A stretch of 64,000 nt of DNA from Catelliglobosispora koreensis DSM 44566 (GTDB lineage: Bacteria > Actinomycetota > Actinomycetes > Mycobacteriales > Micromonosporaceae): assembly GCF_000379685.1 (NCBI RefSeq), contig NZ_KB903289.1, positions 97,543 to 161,542 on the forward strand, written 5' to 3'. The stretch's first letter is position 1; each line of letters starts with the position of its first letter. The position numbers and the translations under genes are program-made. The notes under the pieces are model-generated. The model made no database searches. It was not told where the DNA came from and worked only from the letters and a program-made list of their open reading frames with translations. Of the stretch, positions 24,567-33,788 are shown one piece after another.

Positions 24567-24630
24567 CGGCTCACTTCCCCTGATCAACGGCAACGCGTTA
24601 AAGGGAACGTACACGGCTTGCCGTTGACGG

Positions 24631-24670
24631 CGAGGGCGTGGCTCAACGCTGTCGCCAAGCCACGCCCTCG
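24631..24670 (-). terminator. Hairpin after the HAF-repeat protein gene
   Basis: CGAGGGCGTGGCT and its exact complement form a 13-bp stem with a 14-base loop, 10 bases downstream of the stop at 24680. Confidence 0.75.
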
Positions 24671-24679
24671 TTGCCTGGC

Positions 24680-25630
24680 TTAGGTGCAGATGCGGCGGTA
24701 GGTGCCGCCGACGTACGGGGTGTTGACGTTGCCGTCATGGTTGTAGTTGGCCACGATCACGTTTCCGTTGGTGATGTCCTCTGTTCCCGTGTTCAGTGGG
24801 CTCAGCTGCTGCCACGAGTTGCCGTTGCGCACGGACATGTAGACGCTGTTCGGTGGGGAGGCCACCATCAGTCCCGCGGTGTTGACCGCGTGCGGGTATT
24901 GGCCGGGGAACTCGCGCGTGATCTGGCCGGCGACGTTCCATTCCACGATCCGGTCAGTGTCGATGTCCTCGCTGAGGATGCGGCCCCGGCTGAACCCGCG
25001 CATGAATACATCGCGCTGCAGCGTGATCTGCGATCCGTCGGCGTTGACGATGACCCGGGTGTTGGTGACATACCTGCCGGTGTCATCGATGCCGACGGCG
25101 AAAACGCCCGATCCGAGCGTGGTGACCTGGCCCGGTGTCGCGGCCCGCCATAGCGCACCTATGGGGGAGCAGAACAAGCAGTAGGCCTGCCCGATGATGT
25201 CACCGGGGTTGTTGATCGCCAGGTTCGTATAAACGATGCTGCCAGCGACCGTCGGCAGCATCTGGTAGGTGCCGTTCTGATAGCGCCACGCGGTGTCCAT
25301 ATTGTTCGGCCCGCGCCACACGCCGGCGACCACTCCGCTGTCGTTGACGGCGTCGGCCCGGTTAGAGCCGCTGCCCGCGACCGGGTTCGGCAGGACTTGC
25401 GGCACCCCATCGTGCCAAACGACCGCGTTGTTGCCGGTTCCGTCGGTCCGGATGGCGTGCCCGGCGATGAGCGCTGAGTTCTGTGCGGCCCCGCTGACGA
25501 CCACGCGTGAGTGTCCACTGGGGACAGCCAATTGCGTGGCGCTCCAGGTGCAGGCCGCCATCGCCGGCGCCCCTGGCACAAGGGGCACGGACAGCGCCGC
25601 CGCCACCGTTGTCAGGATCCATTTCTTCAT
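24680..25630 (-). CDS. Secreted HAF-repeat-type protein
   Basis: A 316-residue exported protein. Signal peptide [20 protein letters not shown] is cleaved near PAMA-A. The mature protein is built of strands with repeating phrases such as [41 protein letters not shown] and [11 protein letters not shown], the pattern of HAF-family extracellular repeat proteins. Function is unknown. The same phrases occur in the C-terminal domain of the sigma-like fusion at 37361. ATG 25630 has TACACT seven bases upstream, so it seems to be leaderless even though secreted. Confidence 0.78.
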   Translation of the reverse strand: MKKWILTTVAAALSVPLVPGAPAMAACTWSATQLAVPSGHSRVVVSGAAQNSALIAGHAIRTDGTGNNAVVWHDGVPQVLPNPVAGSGSNRADAVNDSGVVAGVWRGPNNMDTAWRYQNGTYQMLPTVAGSIVYTNLAINNPGDIIGQAYCLFCSPIGALWRAATPGQVTTLGSGVFAVGIDDTGRYVTNTRVIVNADGSQITLQRDVFMRGFSRGRILSEDIDTDRIVEWNVAGQITREFPGQYPHAVNTAGLMVASPPNSVYMSVRNGNSWQQLSPLNTGTEDITNGNVIVANYNHDGNVNTPYVGGTYRRICT

Positions 25631-25637
25631 GGCGCGG

Positions 25638-25643
25638 AGTGTA
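25638..25643 (-). promoter_or_regulatory. -10 element, leaderless start at 25630
   Basis: On the minus strand TACACT is followed by seven bases and ATG at 25630. Confidence 0.45.
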
Positions 25644-25722
25644 ACCTAGTCAATTTGATTGTATCTATATATAGATAGGCAAGTTAATGACGCTGACCGG
25701 CTGAACGGTAAGCTCGCGCGTC

Positions 25723-26307
25723 ATGGTAGACATCAAGCCGATCGCCGGGCGGGTAGGCCACGTGGGCGGCATCGAATCCATGACGGTCGACGGGCGCAGG
25801 TGGTTCTTCGGTTTCGACTACAGCATGGACACAGCGGTCTCCCCGCTCATCGACGATCCGGCTCGCATGGCGGCATTCGCCAGTGAGCACATGCTGCAAA
25901 CCGACGGCCCACACGACGCCGCTTACTGGCGCGACCTCGTTGACTCCTCCGTCGAGATGTCGGACATCGTGGGTGAGGACGAAGACCGCACCTTCGACAG
26001 TGAAACCCTTGCGGCACAACGGCTAACGCCCAGCACCCAGCTCATGTACCTGATGGGCGCGGCGACGGCGTGGAACGACTTGTTCTTCGAAGACGACGCC
26101 GTGCAAGCCGCGTTCGCCACGATCGGTGTCAAGGAGCAGGACCGCGAAGACTGGGAGTGTCTCGACCAGTGCATAGCGGCGGTCGGCTCCGGCGACGCCG
26201 GGGTGAGCATGGCCGCCGCGGAAGTGATGACGGCGTACCAGCGATTCATCTTTGGCAATTTGCCGGCGAACTGGCCTGAGGTATTCGCCGCCCTGGCGCC
26301 GAGATAG
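25723..26307 (+). CDS. Protein of unknown function (194 aa)
   Basis: I do not recognise a family. The protein is acidic, with many Asp/Glu and Trp residues (RRWFFGFDYS, AAYWRDLVDS, AATAWNDLFF), and has no signal peptide. It is probably helical and cytoplasmic. It is followed by a hairpin and then the pilus locus, and shows no link to either side. The ATG at 25723 is the first in frame. Confidence 0.6.
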   Translation: MVDIKPIAGRVGHVGGIESMTVDGRRWFFGFDYSMDTAVSPLIDDPARMAAFASEHMLQTDGPHDAAYWRDLVDSSVEMSDIVGEDEDRTFDSETLAAQRLTPSTQLMYLMGAATAWNDLFFEDDAVQAAFATIGVKEQDREDWECLDQCIAAVGSGDAGVSMAAAEVMTAYQRFIFGNLPANWPEVFAALAPR

Positions 26308-26340
26308 CGCCGGATTGTCCAACGTCAAGTCCACAAAGCA

Positions 26341-26376
26341 CAGCCCTCATCTTGGTGAAAGTCCAGGTGAGGGCTG
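26341..26376. terminator. Hairpin after the 25723-26307 gene
   Basis: CAGCCCTCA and TGAGGGCTG form a 9-bp stem that extends imperfectly inward. It separates the unknown gene from the pilus operon. Confidence 0.65.
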
Positions 26377-26620
26377 ACTGCTTTCTGACTGTAGGGGTGA
26401 CCGTTTGCCTCACCCTGGTAACTGATCAGATTGGGACGGTCGCTAATCGTGTGGTTGGGCTGGAGTTAGCCAACACAGTTGGCGTACCGTCGCCGATGCG
26501 GTGCGAATGGGCGCAAGAACCCGTCAGCCGTGATGAATTTTGCTCAGTTCACCCCTGGTGCGCGGGGGACTCTTCCAAATGTCGGTGGCTTCATGCCGCC
26601 TGTCCGCGACAGGAGAACAC
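26377..26620 (+). other. Leader region of the pilus operon
   Basis: About 245 bases without a convincing gene. It contains a perfect GCCAAC-ACA-GTTGGC hairpin (26469-26483) and a GGTGGC-TTCAT-GCCGCC hairpin shortly before the pilin ribosome site (AGGAGA). It may hold the promoter and a structured 5' UTR. I could not match it to a known riboswitch class. Confidence 0.4.
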
Positions 26621-26974
26621 GTGTCTCAGCGTTTCCGGAATCTGCGTTCGAACGACAGCGGCTTCACGCTGACCGAACTGCTGATCGTCATTGTCATTCT
26701 CGGTATCCTCACCGGGATTGTGGTCTTCGCGGTCGGCGCCTTCAGCGACCGCGGCACGACAGCGGCCTGCAAGTCCGACAAGAAGGCAGTCGAAGTCGCG
26801 GTTGAGGCCTACCGGGCGAAGACTGGAAACTATCCGTCTGCTTTGGACAGCGACGCCCGTTTCGCCTTGCTGACCACCGGCCCCAGCAACTACCTGCGGG
26901 AGAAGCCTTCCTCCCCGGACTACACCATCACCATTTCCGACAACCTCGGCACCGTCGCGTCCGTCGGCTGTTGA
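26621..26974 (+). CDS. Type IV major prepilin-like protein
   Basis: A 117-residue prepilin. After a short basic leader the class III signal reads SGFTLTELLIVIVILGILTG: prepilin peptidase should cut between Gly and Phe, and the Glu at +5 is present. The hydrophobic helix forms the pilus core. The head domain carries two cysteines (TAACKSD and the C-terminal VGC) that could form the C-terminal disulfide loop. GTG 26621 has AGGAGA upstream. It is the first gene of the locus and the likely pilus subunit. Confidence 0.88.
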   Translation: MSQRFRNLRSNDSGFTLTELLIVIVILGILTGIVVFAVGAFSDRGTTAACKSDKKAVEVAVEAYRAKTGNYPSALDSDARFALLTTGPSNYLREKPSSPDYTITISDNLGTVASVGC

Positions 26975-27061
26975 TCCGCCTTCTGGGCGAACGGCAAGCG
27001 GTTTGCCGTTCGCCCAAAGGATTTCGGTACCACGAAGCAGTGATGGAGAGGCTGGCCTAAC

Positions 27062-28141
27062 GTGGGTCCGCGCATTGATGCGCTCCTGGAACAGGTATGG
27101 CAGGCAGGCGGCACTGACCTGCTGCTCACCCCCGGTGCGTATCCGCAGATGCGAGTGCACGGAACGCTTCGGCCCGTGCCCGGCAGCGGCGAGCTACGCG
27201 ACAGCGACACCGACGGACTGCTCGGTGAGCTGATCGCTGGGCTTCCACGGTCGGCAATGGACGATCGCATGGAGCACGACTTCGCCATCACGTGGCGAGA
27301 CCTAGCTCGCTTGCGCTGCAACGCTTTCCGCCAGCGCAGTGGCATCGCCGTGGCCGTGCGCGTGATTCCCCGTGCCATCCGCACGATTCATGAGCTTGGC
27401 CTGCCACCGGTTCTGGGTGGCTTTGCCCGGCGGCACCAAGGGCTGGTGCTCGTCACGGGCCCGACCGGCTCAGGCAAATCAACGACGCTCGCCGCGATGA
27501 TCGATCAGATCAACAGCGAGCGGGCCTGTCACATCATCACGATCGAAGATCCCATCGAGTACCTGCACGATCACAAGCGGGCGATGGTGAGCCAGCGTGA
27601 AGTGGGCGTCGACACCAGAACGTTTCCTGATGCTCTGCGCTCGGCTTTGCGCGCCGATCCCGACGTGCTGCTGGTCGGCGAAATGCGTGACCTGGACTCG
27701 ATCCGGTTCGCCCTGACGATCGCCGAAACCGGCCATCTGGTGTTCGCGTCACTGCACACCAATGACACCGCACAGGCCCTGGCCCGCATCATCGACGTCT
27801 TCCCGGCCGAGCAGCAGGAGCAGATCCGCACCCAGCTCGCCGCCGCGCTGACAGGCATTGTGTACCAACGGCTTTTGCCTCGCTCCGGCGGCGGACTGGT
27901 CCCGGCGGTAGAGGTTTTGCTGGCGAACTCCGCGGTGCGCAACCTCATCAAGGAGAACAAGACCCACCAGTTGCGCAATGTGCTGCTCACCAGTCAGCAG
28001 GAGGGCATGATGACCTTCGAGAAGTCGCTGTCGATCCTGCTGCGCGCCGGCGCTGTGACGTACGAAGACGCGGTGGCCTATAGCCTTCACCCGAAGGAAG
28101 TCGAGAACAGGCCCATGTTGCCAGCGGGTGCATCGGCATGA
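27062..28141 (+). CDS. pilT: Type IV pilus retraction ATPase PilT
   Basis: A 359-residue hexameric ATPase that drives pilus retraction. It has Walker A GPTGSGKS at 133-140, the Asp box (IITIEDPIEYLHDHK), Walker B (DVLLVGEMRDLDSI), and ETGHLVFASLHTN as the His box. The PilT-specific AIRTIHELGLP motif lies before the P-loop; the usual C-terminal AIRNLIRE appears as AVRNLIKE. Its presence implies dynamic pili rather than only a secretion pseudopilus. The end overlaps pilB by ATGA. Confidence 0.93.
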   Translation: MGPRIDALLEQVWQAGGTDLLLTPGAYPQMRVHGTLRPVPGSGELRDSDTDGLLGELIAGLPRSAMDDRMEHDFAITWRDLARLRCNAFRQRSGIAVAVRVIPRAIRTIHELGLPPVLGGFARRHQGLVLVTGPTGSGKSTTLAAMIDQINSERACHIITIEDPIEYLHDHKRAMVSQREVGVDTRTFPDALRSALRADPDVLLVGEMRDLDSIRFALTIAETGHLVFASLHTNDTAQALARIIDVFPAEQQEQIRTQLAAALTGIVYQRLLPRSGGGLVPAVEVLLANSAVRNLIKENKTHQLRNVLLTSQQEGMMTFEKSLSILLRAGAVTYEDAVAYSLHPKEVENRPMLPAGASA

Positions 28142-29925
28142 GCCTGCGGAAGTTCTTCAAGACCGGCGAAGCCAGCCCGGCCGAGGAGTTGCAGGCGCCA
28201 GCGCCCCCGGTGACAGCCGACCTGAGCATCCTGCCGGGCGGTCCAAGGCTGGGCGAACGTCTGGTCGACCAGGGCCTGGTAACGCGCGAGCAGGTGATGT
28301 CGGCTCTTGCGGACAACCGGCTGGGGCAGCCAGCCCTGCTGGGCCAGCGCCTAGTCAACGCCGGGCTGCTCGATGAGCGCAACCTCACCCGTGTCGTGGC
28401 CGCGCAATACGGCATGGAGGTTCTCGATCTGCGTCAGGTCACTTTGGACCCCGCCACAGCCAGACTGCTCGACGAAACCACCGCACGACGGGTCAAAGCC
28501 ATCCCCGTAGCCGTTGATGGCGAACGGGTTCTGGTCGCCATCGCCGTGCCATCGGCGGCGAACCTTGCCGCGCTAAGGGAAGCGCTCGGCCGGCCGGTTG
28601 TCTTCCGGGTCGCGCCCTATTCGGAAATCGTTCAGGCGCTGGGCACGACATTTCGTGCCCTGACCGGAATCAGCACTCAGGTGCGGGTGTTCGAGGCGCA
28701 AAACTCCCAGCGGCGCATCGACGTTGGCCGCACCGACACCGCCGTCGGCGATGACGACGCGCCCGCGGTCAGGGTCGTCCACATGATCATCACTCAGGCG
28801 TTGCGGGACCGCGCGTCCGACATCCACATCGAACCGCACGCCGATCAGATCCGGGTGCGTTACCGCATCGATGGCGCTCTTCACGATGTGCTCGAACTGC
28901 CCGTCGTCATGGGACCGGTGATCGCCAGCCGGCTAAAGATCCTGGCCGGGATGAACATCGTCGAGCGCCGCCGCCCGCAGGACGGCCAGATCAGCATGGA
29001 GATCGAGGGCCGCAGCGTCGACATTCGCGTCTCCACCACCGCTGTGCTCGAAGGTGAGAAGGTGGTGCTGCGTCTGCTGGACAAGAGCCGCCGCATGTAT
29101 CTGCTCGGCCAGCTCGGTATGCCCGAGGACATGGTGTCGCGGTACACGGCCTTGCTGCGCGCACCCTACGGCATGGTGATTTGCGCGGGGCCAACGGGAA
29201 GCGGCAAGACCACGACCCTCTACGGCTCACTCGCTGAGATCAACACGCCGGAACGCAACGTGATGACCATTGAGGACCCGGTCGAGTACCGGGTCGAGTC
29301 GATTAACCAGATCCAGATCAATGAGGCGGCCGGCATCAGTTTCGCCGGTGGCCTGCGCTCGATCCTGCGCCAGGACCCCGATGTCATCTTGGTGGGGGAG
29401 ATCCGCGACATCGAGACCGCGCGGATCGCGGTGCAGGCGGCGCTCACCGGCCACTTCGTCCTGTCTTCACTACACGCCACCGATGCGCCCGCGGCCTTGC
29501 AACGGCTGGGCGGCATGGGAATCGAAAGTTTCCTGATCGCGTCTTCGGTTACCGCGGTCATTTCGCAGCGGCTGGTCCGGCGGATCTGCCAGCATTGCCG
29601 GGAGCCCTACCAACCGTCGCCCGAAGAGCTGGCGTTTCTGCAAACCCTTGGGGGACAAGCACCGCTGGGCGGGTTTGAACGCGGTCACGGGTGCAACTTC
29701 TGCGCCCGCACCGGCTATCTCGAGCGCATCGGTGTCTACGAGATGATGCCGGTGACCGACCGGATCCGCGATCTCATCCTGGACCGCGCCTCACATGACG
29801 AAGTCCGCAAGGCGGCACAGGCCGAAGGACTGCGGACGCTAAACGATGAGGCCGCACGGCTAGTCCAAACCGGAGTGACGACGTTGAGCGAAGTGCTCCG
29901 CTCTATCTATGTAATGGGGAGCTGA
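28138..29925 (+). CDS. pilB: Type IV pilus assembly ATPase PilB
   Basis: A 595-residue GspE/PilB ATPase that powers pilin polymerisation. An N-terminal MshEN domain (about 40-180, with LGERLVDQGLVT and LLGQRLVNAGLLD as its two repeats, a known c-di-GMP-binding fold) precedes the motor domain. The Walker A is GPTGSGKTTT at about 350. A four-cysteine zinc site follows (CQHC and CNFC). The C-terminus ends in the family's helical part. It overlaps pilT by 4 bases and pilC by one. Confidence 0.93.
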   Translation: MSLRKFFKTGEASPAEELQAPAPPVTADLSILPGGPRLGERLVDQGLVTREQVMSALADNRLGQPALLGQRLVNAGLLDERNLTRVVAAQYGMEVLDLRQVTLDPATARLLDETTARRVKAIPVAVDGERVLVAIAVPSAANLAALREALGRPVVFRVAPYSEIVQALGTTFRALTGISTQVRVFEAQNSQRRIDVGRTDTAVGDDDAPAVRVVHMIITQALRDRASDIHIEPHADQIRVRYRIDGALHDVLELPVVMGPVIASRLKILAGMNIVERRRPQDGQISMEIEGRSVDIRVSTTAVLEGEKVVLRLLDKSRRMYLLGQLGMPEDMVSRYTALLRAPYGMVICAGPTGSGKTTTLYGSLAEINTPERNVMTIEDPVEYRVESINQIQINEAAGISFAGGLRSILRQDPDVILVGEIRDIETARIAVQAALTGHFVLSSLHATDAPAALQRLGGMGIESFLIASSVTAVISQRLVRRICQHCREPYQPSPEELAFLQTLGGQAPLGGFERGHGCNFCARTGYLERIGVYEMMPVTDRIRDLILDRASHDEVRKAAQAEGLRTLNDEAARLVQTGVTTLSEVLRSIYVMGS

Positions 29926-31130
29926 TGGCCAAGTTCAGTTATGTGGCTGTAGAAGCCGATGGCCGCAAGGCCGCGGGCACCCACAGCGCGGCTAACCGTG
30001 CCGCGGCCGAGGCCGAACTCAACAGCCGCGGGCTGCGCATCATTCAGCTCAACGATAAGAAGAGCTTCCTGCAGGCCGAAATCACTCCGGCACGGGTCAA
30101 GCGCGAAGAGGTCATGCATCTTTCGCGGCAGCTTGGCGCGTTCGTGCGGGCGGGTTTGCCGCTCATCGAGGCGGTGCACATCCTTGGCACCGAAGCGAAG
30201 AACACCTCGGTACGCCGGATGATGTCCGATGTCGAGGAAGGCCTGCGCCGGGGCGAGAAGCTCTCGGACTGTTTCAACCGGCACCCGAAGATCTTCCCGG
30301 AGTTCTACCGCGGGATTCTGCGCTCCGCTGAGCTCACCGGGCGCCTGGACACGGTGCTGGACCAGCTCGCCCGCTACCTCGAACGCGATATCGAAGCACG
30401 CCGCAAGATTAAGTCGGCGCTGATCTATCCGGCCGTCATCGCGGTGATGTCGGTGGTAACCGTCGTCATCCTCACCGGTTTCGTGCTGCCCAGATTCGAA
30501 GTCTTCTTCGAGGGCCTAGACGCCGAACTGCCGTGGGAAACCCGTTTCCTGCTCGAAACCGGCCGCTTCGTCACGCGGTGGTGGTGGGCGCTGATCGCCG
30601 CTGCGGTGGCGTTGTGGGCACTCGTGTTCGCGATCCTGAGAACGAATCCCGGCCGGCGTCTGCGCGACCGCGTCGTGCTGCGGATACCGATGATCGGGCT
30701 GACCATTCGCTATGCCCTGATCGAGCGGTTCTGCCGGGTGCTGTCGTCTATGGCCGGTGCCGGGGTCGCGCTGCCAGAAGCGCTGCGGGTCGCCAAGGAG
30801 TCGCTGCGCAACCGGGTCTATATGCAGGCGCTCGACGACGTCGGCGAGGCGATGCTCCGGGGCGAAGGGCTCGCCGGGCCGTTGGCCCGCACAGCTGTCT
30901 TTCCGCCCACCGCCGCCCGGATGATCCGCGTCGGCGAGGAGACCGGAACCCTTGAGACACAACTGGAAGTGACCGCCAGATACTACGAAGGCGAGCTCGA
31001 CTACCGGCTCAAGAAGCTCACCGCCCTGTTCGAGCCAGCCGTGATTCTGGTCATGGGAGGCGTCGTCGGGTTCGTCGCCATCGCCTTGGTGCGCGCCATG
31101 TATGGCGTGTTCTCGCAGGTGGAAATCTAA
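29925..31130 (+). CDS. pilC: Type IV pilus inner-membrane platform protein PilC
   Basis: A 401-residue GspF/PilC protein. It has two repeated cytoplasmic T2SSF domains (SRQLGAFVRAGLPLIEAV near residue 70 and FCRVLSSMAGAGVALPEAL near 275) and three membrane helices. It connects the PilB/PilT motors to the growing pilus. The start codon shares a base with the pilB stop (TGATG), so the two should be made in step. Confidence 0.93.
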   Translation: MAKFSYVAVEADGRKAAGTHSAANRAAAEAELNSRGLRIIQLNDKKSFLQAEITPARVKREEVMHLSRQLGAFVRAGLPLIEAVHILGTEAKNTSVRRMMSDVEEGLRRGEKLSDCFNRHPKIFPEFYRGILRSAELTGRLDTVLDQLARYLERDIEARRKIKSALIYPAVIAVMSVVTVVILTGFVLPRFEVFFEGLDAELPWETRFLLETGRFVTRWWWALIAAAVALWALVFAILRTNPGRRLRDRVVLRIPMIGLTIRYALIERFCRVLSSMAGAGVALPEALRVAKESLRNRVYMQALDDVGEAMLRGEGLAGPLARTAVFPPTAARMIRVGEETGTLETQLEVTARYYEGELDYRLKKLTALFEPAVILVMGGVVGFVAIALVRAMYGVFSQVEI

Positions 31131-31600
31131 TGGCGAAACGACGGAGCGCCGAGCGTGGCGACACCCTCCTCGAGTTGCTGATGGCGGTCGCTGTCATGGG
31201 CATCGCTGTCGTGGCGGTCACCGGCGGCATCGCGGTGAGCATCCGGATGTCAGACGTTCACCGAAAGCAGGCGCAAGCCGGTGCGTACATTCGCGACTTC
31301 GCCGAAGCGGTTGAAAAGGCGGTAATGGCAACGCCGTCGGGCTACGTGCCCTGTGCGCCTGCCGGAACCTATGACTCCTACTACACGCTTCCCAGTTCCT
31401 TCACCCGGCCCACGCCCACACCCGTGAAGTACTGGGACGGCACCACCTTCGGCGCCAGCTGCACGGCAGACAAAGGAGTCCAGCAGTTGCTGCTGCGGAT
31501 AGACAGCAGTGACAACCGGGTCAGTGAAACGCTTGTTGTCGTCATCCGCAAGCCATGCCGGTCCAGCATCGACTATCCCCTGGACGCGGCATGCAGCTAA
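31130..31600 (+). CDS. Minor prepilin-like protein
   Basis: A 156-residue protein with a class III signal (RGDTLLELLMAVAVMGIAVV), Gly before the cleavage site and Glu at +5, although the +1 residue is Asp rather than Phe/Met, which may affect processing. The rest is a small head domain with four cysteines. It overlaps pilC and the next gene. The likely role is a minor pilin that primes assembly. Confidence 0.8.
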   Translation: MAKRRSAERGDTLLELLMAVAVMGIAVVAVTGGIAVSIRMSDVHRKQAQAGAYIRDFAEAVEKAVMATPSGYVPCAPAGTYDSYYTLPSSFTRPTPTPVKYWDGTTFGASCTADKGVQQLLLRIDSSDNRVSETLVVVIRKPCRSSIDYPLDAACS

Positions 31601-32226
31601 AGCGCGACGACCGTGGTGTGACCCTCATCGAAGTCCTTGTCTCCGTGGTGATTCTGGGCATCATCATCGCTCCGCTAAGCGCCGCGCTGATCGCCTTTCT
31701 GCGCAACACCGATGACACCACCAGGCGCATGGACGAGTCGCACGACGTGCAGATCACGGCGGCCTACTTCACTCAGGACGTGCAAGCCATCGGTGTGCGG
31801 GACTGGAGCACCTCGCCCTACCGCCTGCGGCAGTCGATCGAACTGAACGCACCCTTCAACAGTGGCTTGTACCCATGCGGCGCGACGGGGACCCCGAATG
31901 CCTTGGTGCGCTTCGCCTGGGACGACCCAAGAAGTGCCGCGGCCAATCCCGTCGTGATCGCCGCGTCCTATGTGGTCATGCCGAGCACCGACGGCCTGGA
32001 ACAGCAACTGCACCGCATCACGTGTGCCGATGGTGTCGTGCAATCCGATGTGGTGCTGGCACACAACGTTGACGGTGTACTGTCGCCGCCGGGCTGTCCC
32101 ACGCCCGCTGACTGCACCACGGTGCCCCTTCCACAAACTGTGTCGCTCCAGCTGAACATCAAAGATCCCGGCAACACCGGCGCGGCGTTAGCCGTCACTC
32201 TCACCGCTCAGCGGAGGCAGACATGA
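31591..32226 (+). CDS. Minor prepilin-like protein
   Basis: A 211-residue protein. The class III signal is DDRGVTLIEVLVSVVILGII with Glu at +5, followed by a PulJ/PilW-like head with five cysteines. ATG 31591 overlaps the preceding gene by 10 bases and gives a seven-residue leader; the longer frame to 31555 lies wholly in that gene. The stop overlaps the next start by ATGA. Confidence 0.8.
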   Translation: MQLKRDDRGVTLIEVLVSVVILGIIIAPLSAALIAFLRNTDDTTRRMDESHDVQITAAYFTQDVQAIGVRDWSTSPYRLRQSIELNAPFNSGLYPCGATGTPNALVRFAWDDPRSAAANPVVIAASYVVMPSTDGLEQQLHRITCADGVVQSDVVLAHNVDGVLSPPGCPTPADCTTVPLPQTVSLQLNIKDPGNTGAALAVTLTAQRRQT

Positions 32227-33788
32227 TCTCCAGGGCAGTATCGCGACTCAGGCAGGGTGGCCGCGACAGCGGAACCTCACTCGTGCTCGCCCTCATCTTC
32301 GTCGTCGTGGGCGCGGTCGCCCTCGGCGCCATCCTCACGTTCGCGGATGCCAGCATGCGCACCACGATGGCGGTGCGGCAGCAGGCGATCAACGCCGCCG
32401 CGGCTGACGGCGCGGCGAAGCTGGCGATCAACCAGCTCCGCAACGGCGATTACAGCTACGCCGGCGGGAACTGCTTTGGCACGGCACCGGATTTCGCGGT
32501 ACCCAACTTCCAGCCGGCCGGAGCTAACCCGATCGCGGCGGTCGTGACGTGCGAACCGGATGTGACACATAGCGCGACCGAATACGGTCTGGCGATCACT
32601 CCCGCGAACAGGCCCGGCAGCGCCATCCTCACCATGTCACCACTGGGTTCCAGTGAGAACGGCATCCGGCTCGATGTGGCCGGTGGGCGAACGCTGCGCG
32701 TACACGGTGATATCTATTCCAATAGCACTATCAACGTGGTGCAAGGCAGCCTCGTCACCAACACCGCCGTGCGGGCCAGGGGGACGTGCAGCGGCACCAT
32801 CACCAGCACCCCCGCCCCGCAGTGCGGCCTCGGCTCAGGCCCCGACCCGCGCAGTGTGGACCCGAACTACGCGGCCCCAACCGCACCGGCCACGCCGAGG
32901 ACCGTGCCGCCTTGCAGCGGGGCCAACAAGCTCGTCACGTTCAGCCCCGGGCTTTACACCGATCTGGTGGGACTGAACAACATGATGCGCAGCAGCGGCT
33001 GCCGCGACAGCATCTTCCACTTCCTGCCGGGCACCTACTACTTCAACTTCCCCGGCAGTGGCGAGTGGCTCATCGACACGGGATATCTCGTCGCCGGCAC
33101 CCCCACCTCACCGCTCGTGGCTGGCACGGCACCGTCGATCCCGGGCGCCTGCCAGAGCCCGATCCCGCCCAACCCCATTCCTCCGGGCGGCTGGGTGCGG
33201 CCAGGACCTAATGCTGGGGTCCAGTTTGTCTTCGGTGGACAGAGCCGCGTACGGATCAAGGCCGCTGAAGTCGAAATCTGCGGCACGTACTCAACGACCA
33301 GCCCGCCGATCGCGGTCTACGGCCTCAAGACGGCCGTTGGTTCGGTGCCGGCGCAGAGCGGTTGCGTCACCGCCACGCCCTATCCGTCGACCGGCTGTGC
33401 GGTCATCAAGTCGGACAACTCTCCTAATAGCGCGGTCTACATCCAGGGCACGACCTATGCGCCGCGGGCCGCTTTTGACATCTCGCTGAATAACCTGACA
33501 GGCCAGGTCTTCCGCTACGGCATCATCGCCCGGACGCTGCTGCTGGCACCGACCGGCAGTGCTGACCTGTCTGGCCCGGTCATCGAAGTGCCCGACGAGA
33601 CCAACGGCGCGGGCATGCGCAGCGTTATCTACCTCAACGTCTACATCTGCCCGGGTGCCAATAGCTGCACGGTGGGCGCCGGGCTGAAACGGCTAAGTGT
33701 CAAGGTCGCTCTCGTGGATCCGAGTGGCATTCCGGCCGCCGGCGCACGTGAGGTGACCGTCTACAGCTGGAGTGTGCTGCGAGGCTAA
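32223..33788 (+). CDS. PilX/PilV-region protein with N-terminal helix and large passenger domain
   Basis: A 521-residue protein. A hydrophobic helix near the N-terminus (SGTSLVLALIFVVVGAVALGAI) lacks the Glu at +5 and resembles PilX-type proteins, which sit at the pilus tip or associate with minor pilins. The large remainder is Gly/Ser/Thr/Pro-rich, with NGIRLDVAGGRTLRVHGDIYSNSTINV suggesting a beta-helix-like exported domain and scattered cysteines. It could be an adhesive or tip component. It is the last gene of the operon and its stop overlaps the convergent prepilin peptidase gene by 4 bases. Confidence 0.75.
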   Translation: MISRAVSRLRQGGRDSGTSLVLALIFVVVGAVALGAILTFADASMRTTMAVRQQAINAAAADGAAKLAINQLRNGDYSYAGGNCFGTAPDFAVPNFQPAGANPIAAVVTCEPDVTHSATEYGLAITPANRPGSAILTMSPLGSSENGIRLDVAGGRTLRVHGDIYSNSTINVVQGSLVTNTAVRARGTCSGTITSTPAPQCGLGSGPDPRSVDPNYAAPTAPATPRTVPPCSGANKLVTFSPGLYTDLVGLNNMMRSSGCRDSIFHFLPGTYYFNFPGSGEWLIDTGYLVAGTPTSPLVAGTAPSIPGACQSPIPPNPIPPGGWVRPGPNAGVQFVFGGQSRVRIKAAEVEICGTYSTTSPPIAVYGLKTAVGSVPAQSGCVTATPYPSTGCAVIKSDNSPNSAVYIQGTTYAPRAAFDISLNNLTGQVFRYGIIARTLLLAPTGSADLSGPVIEVPDETNGAGMRSVIYLNVYICPGANSCTVGAGLKRLSVKVALVDPSGIPAAGAREVTVYSWSVLRG

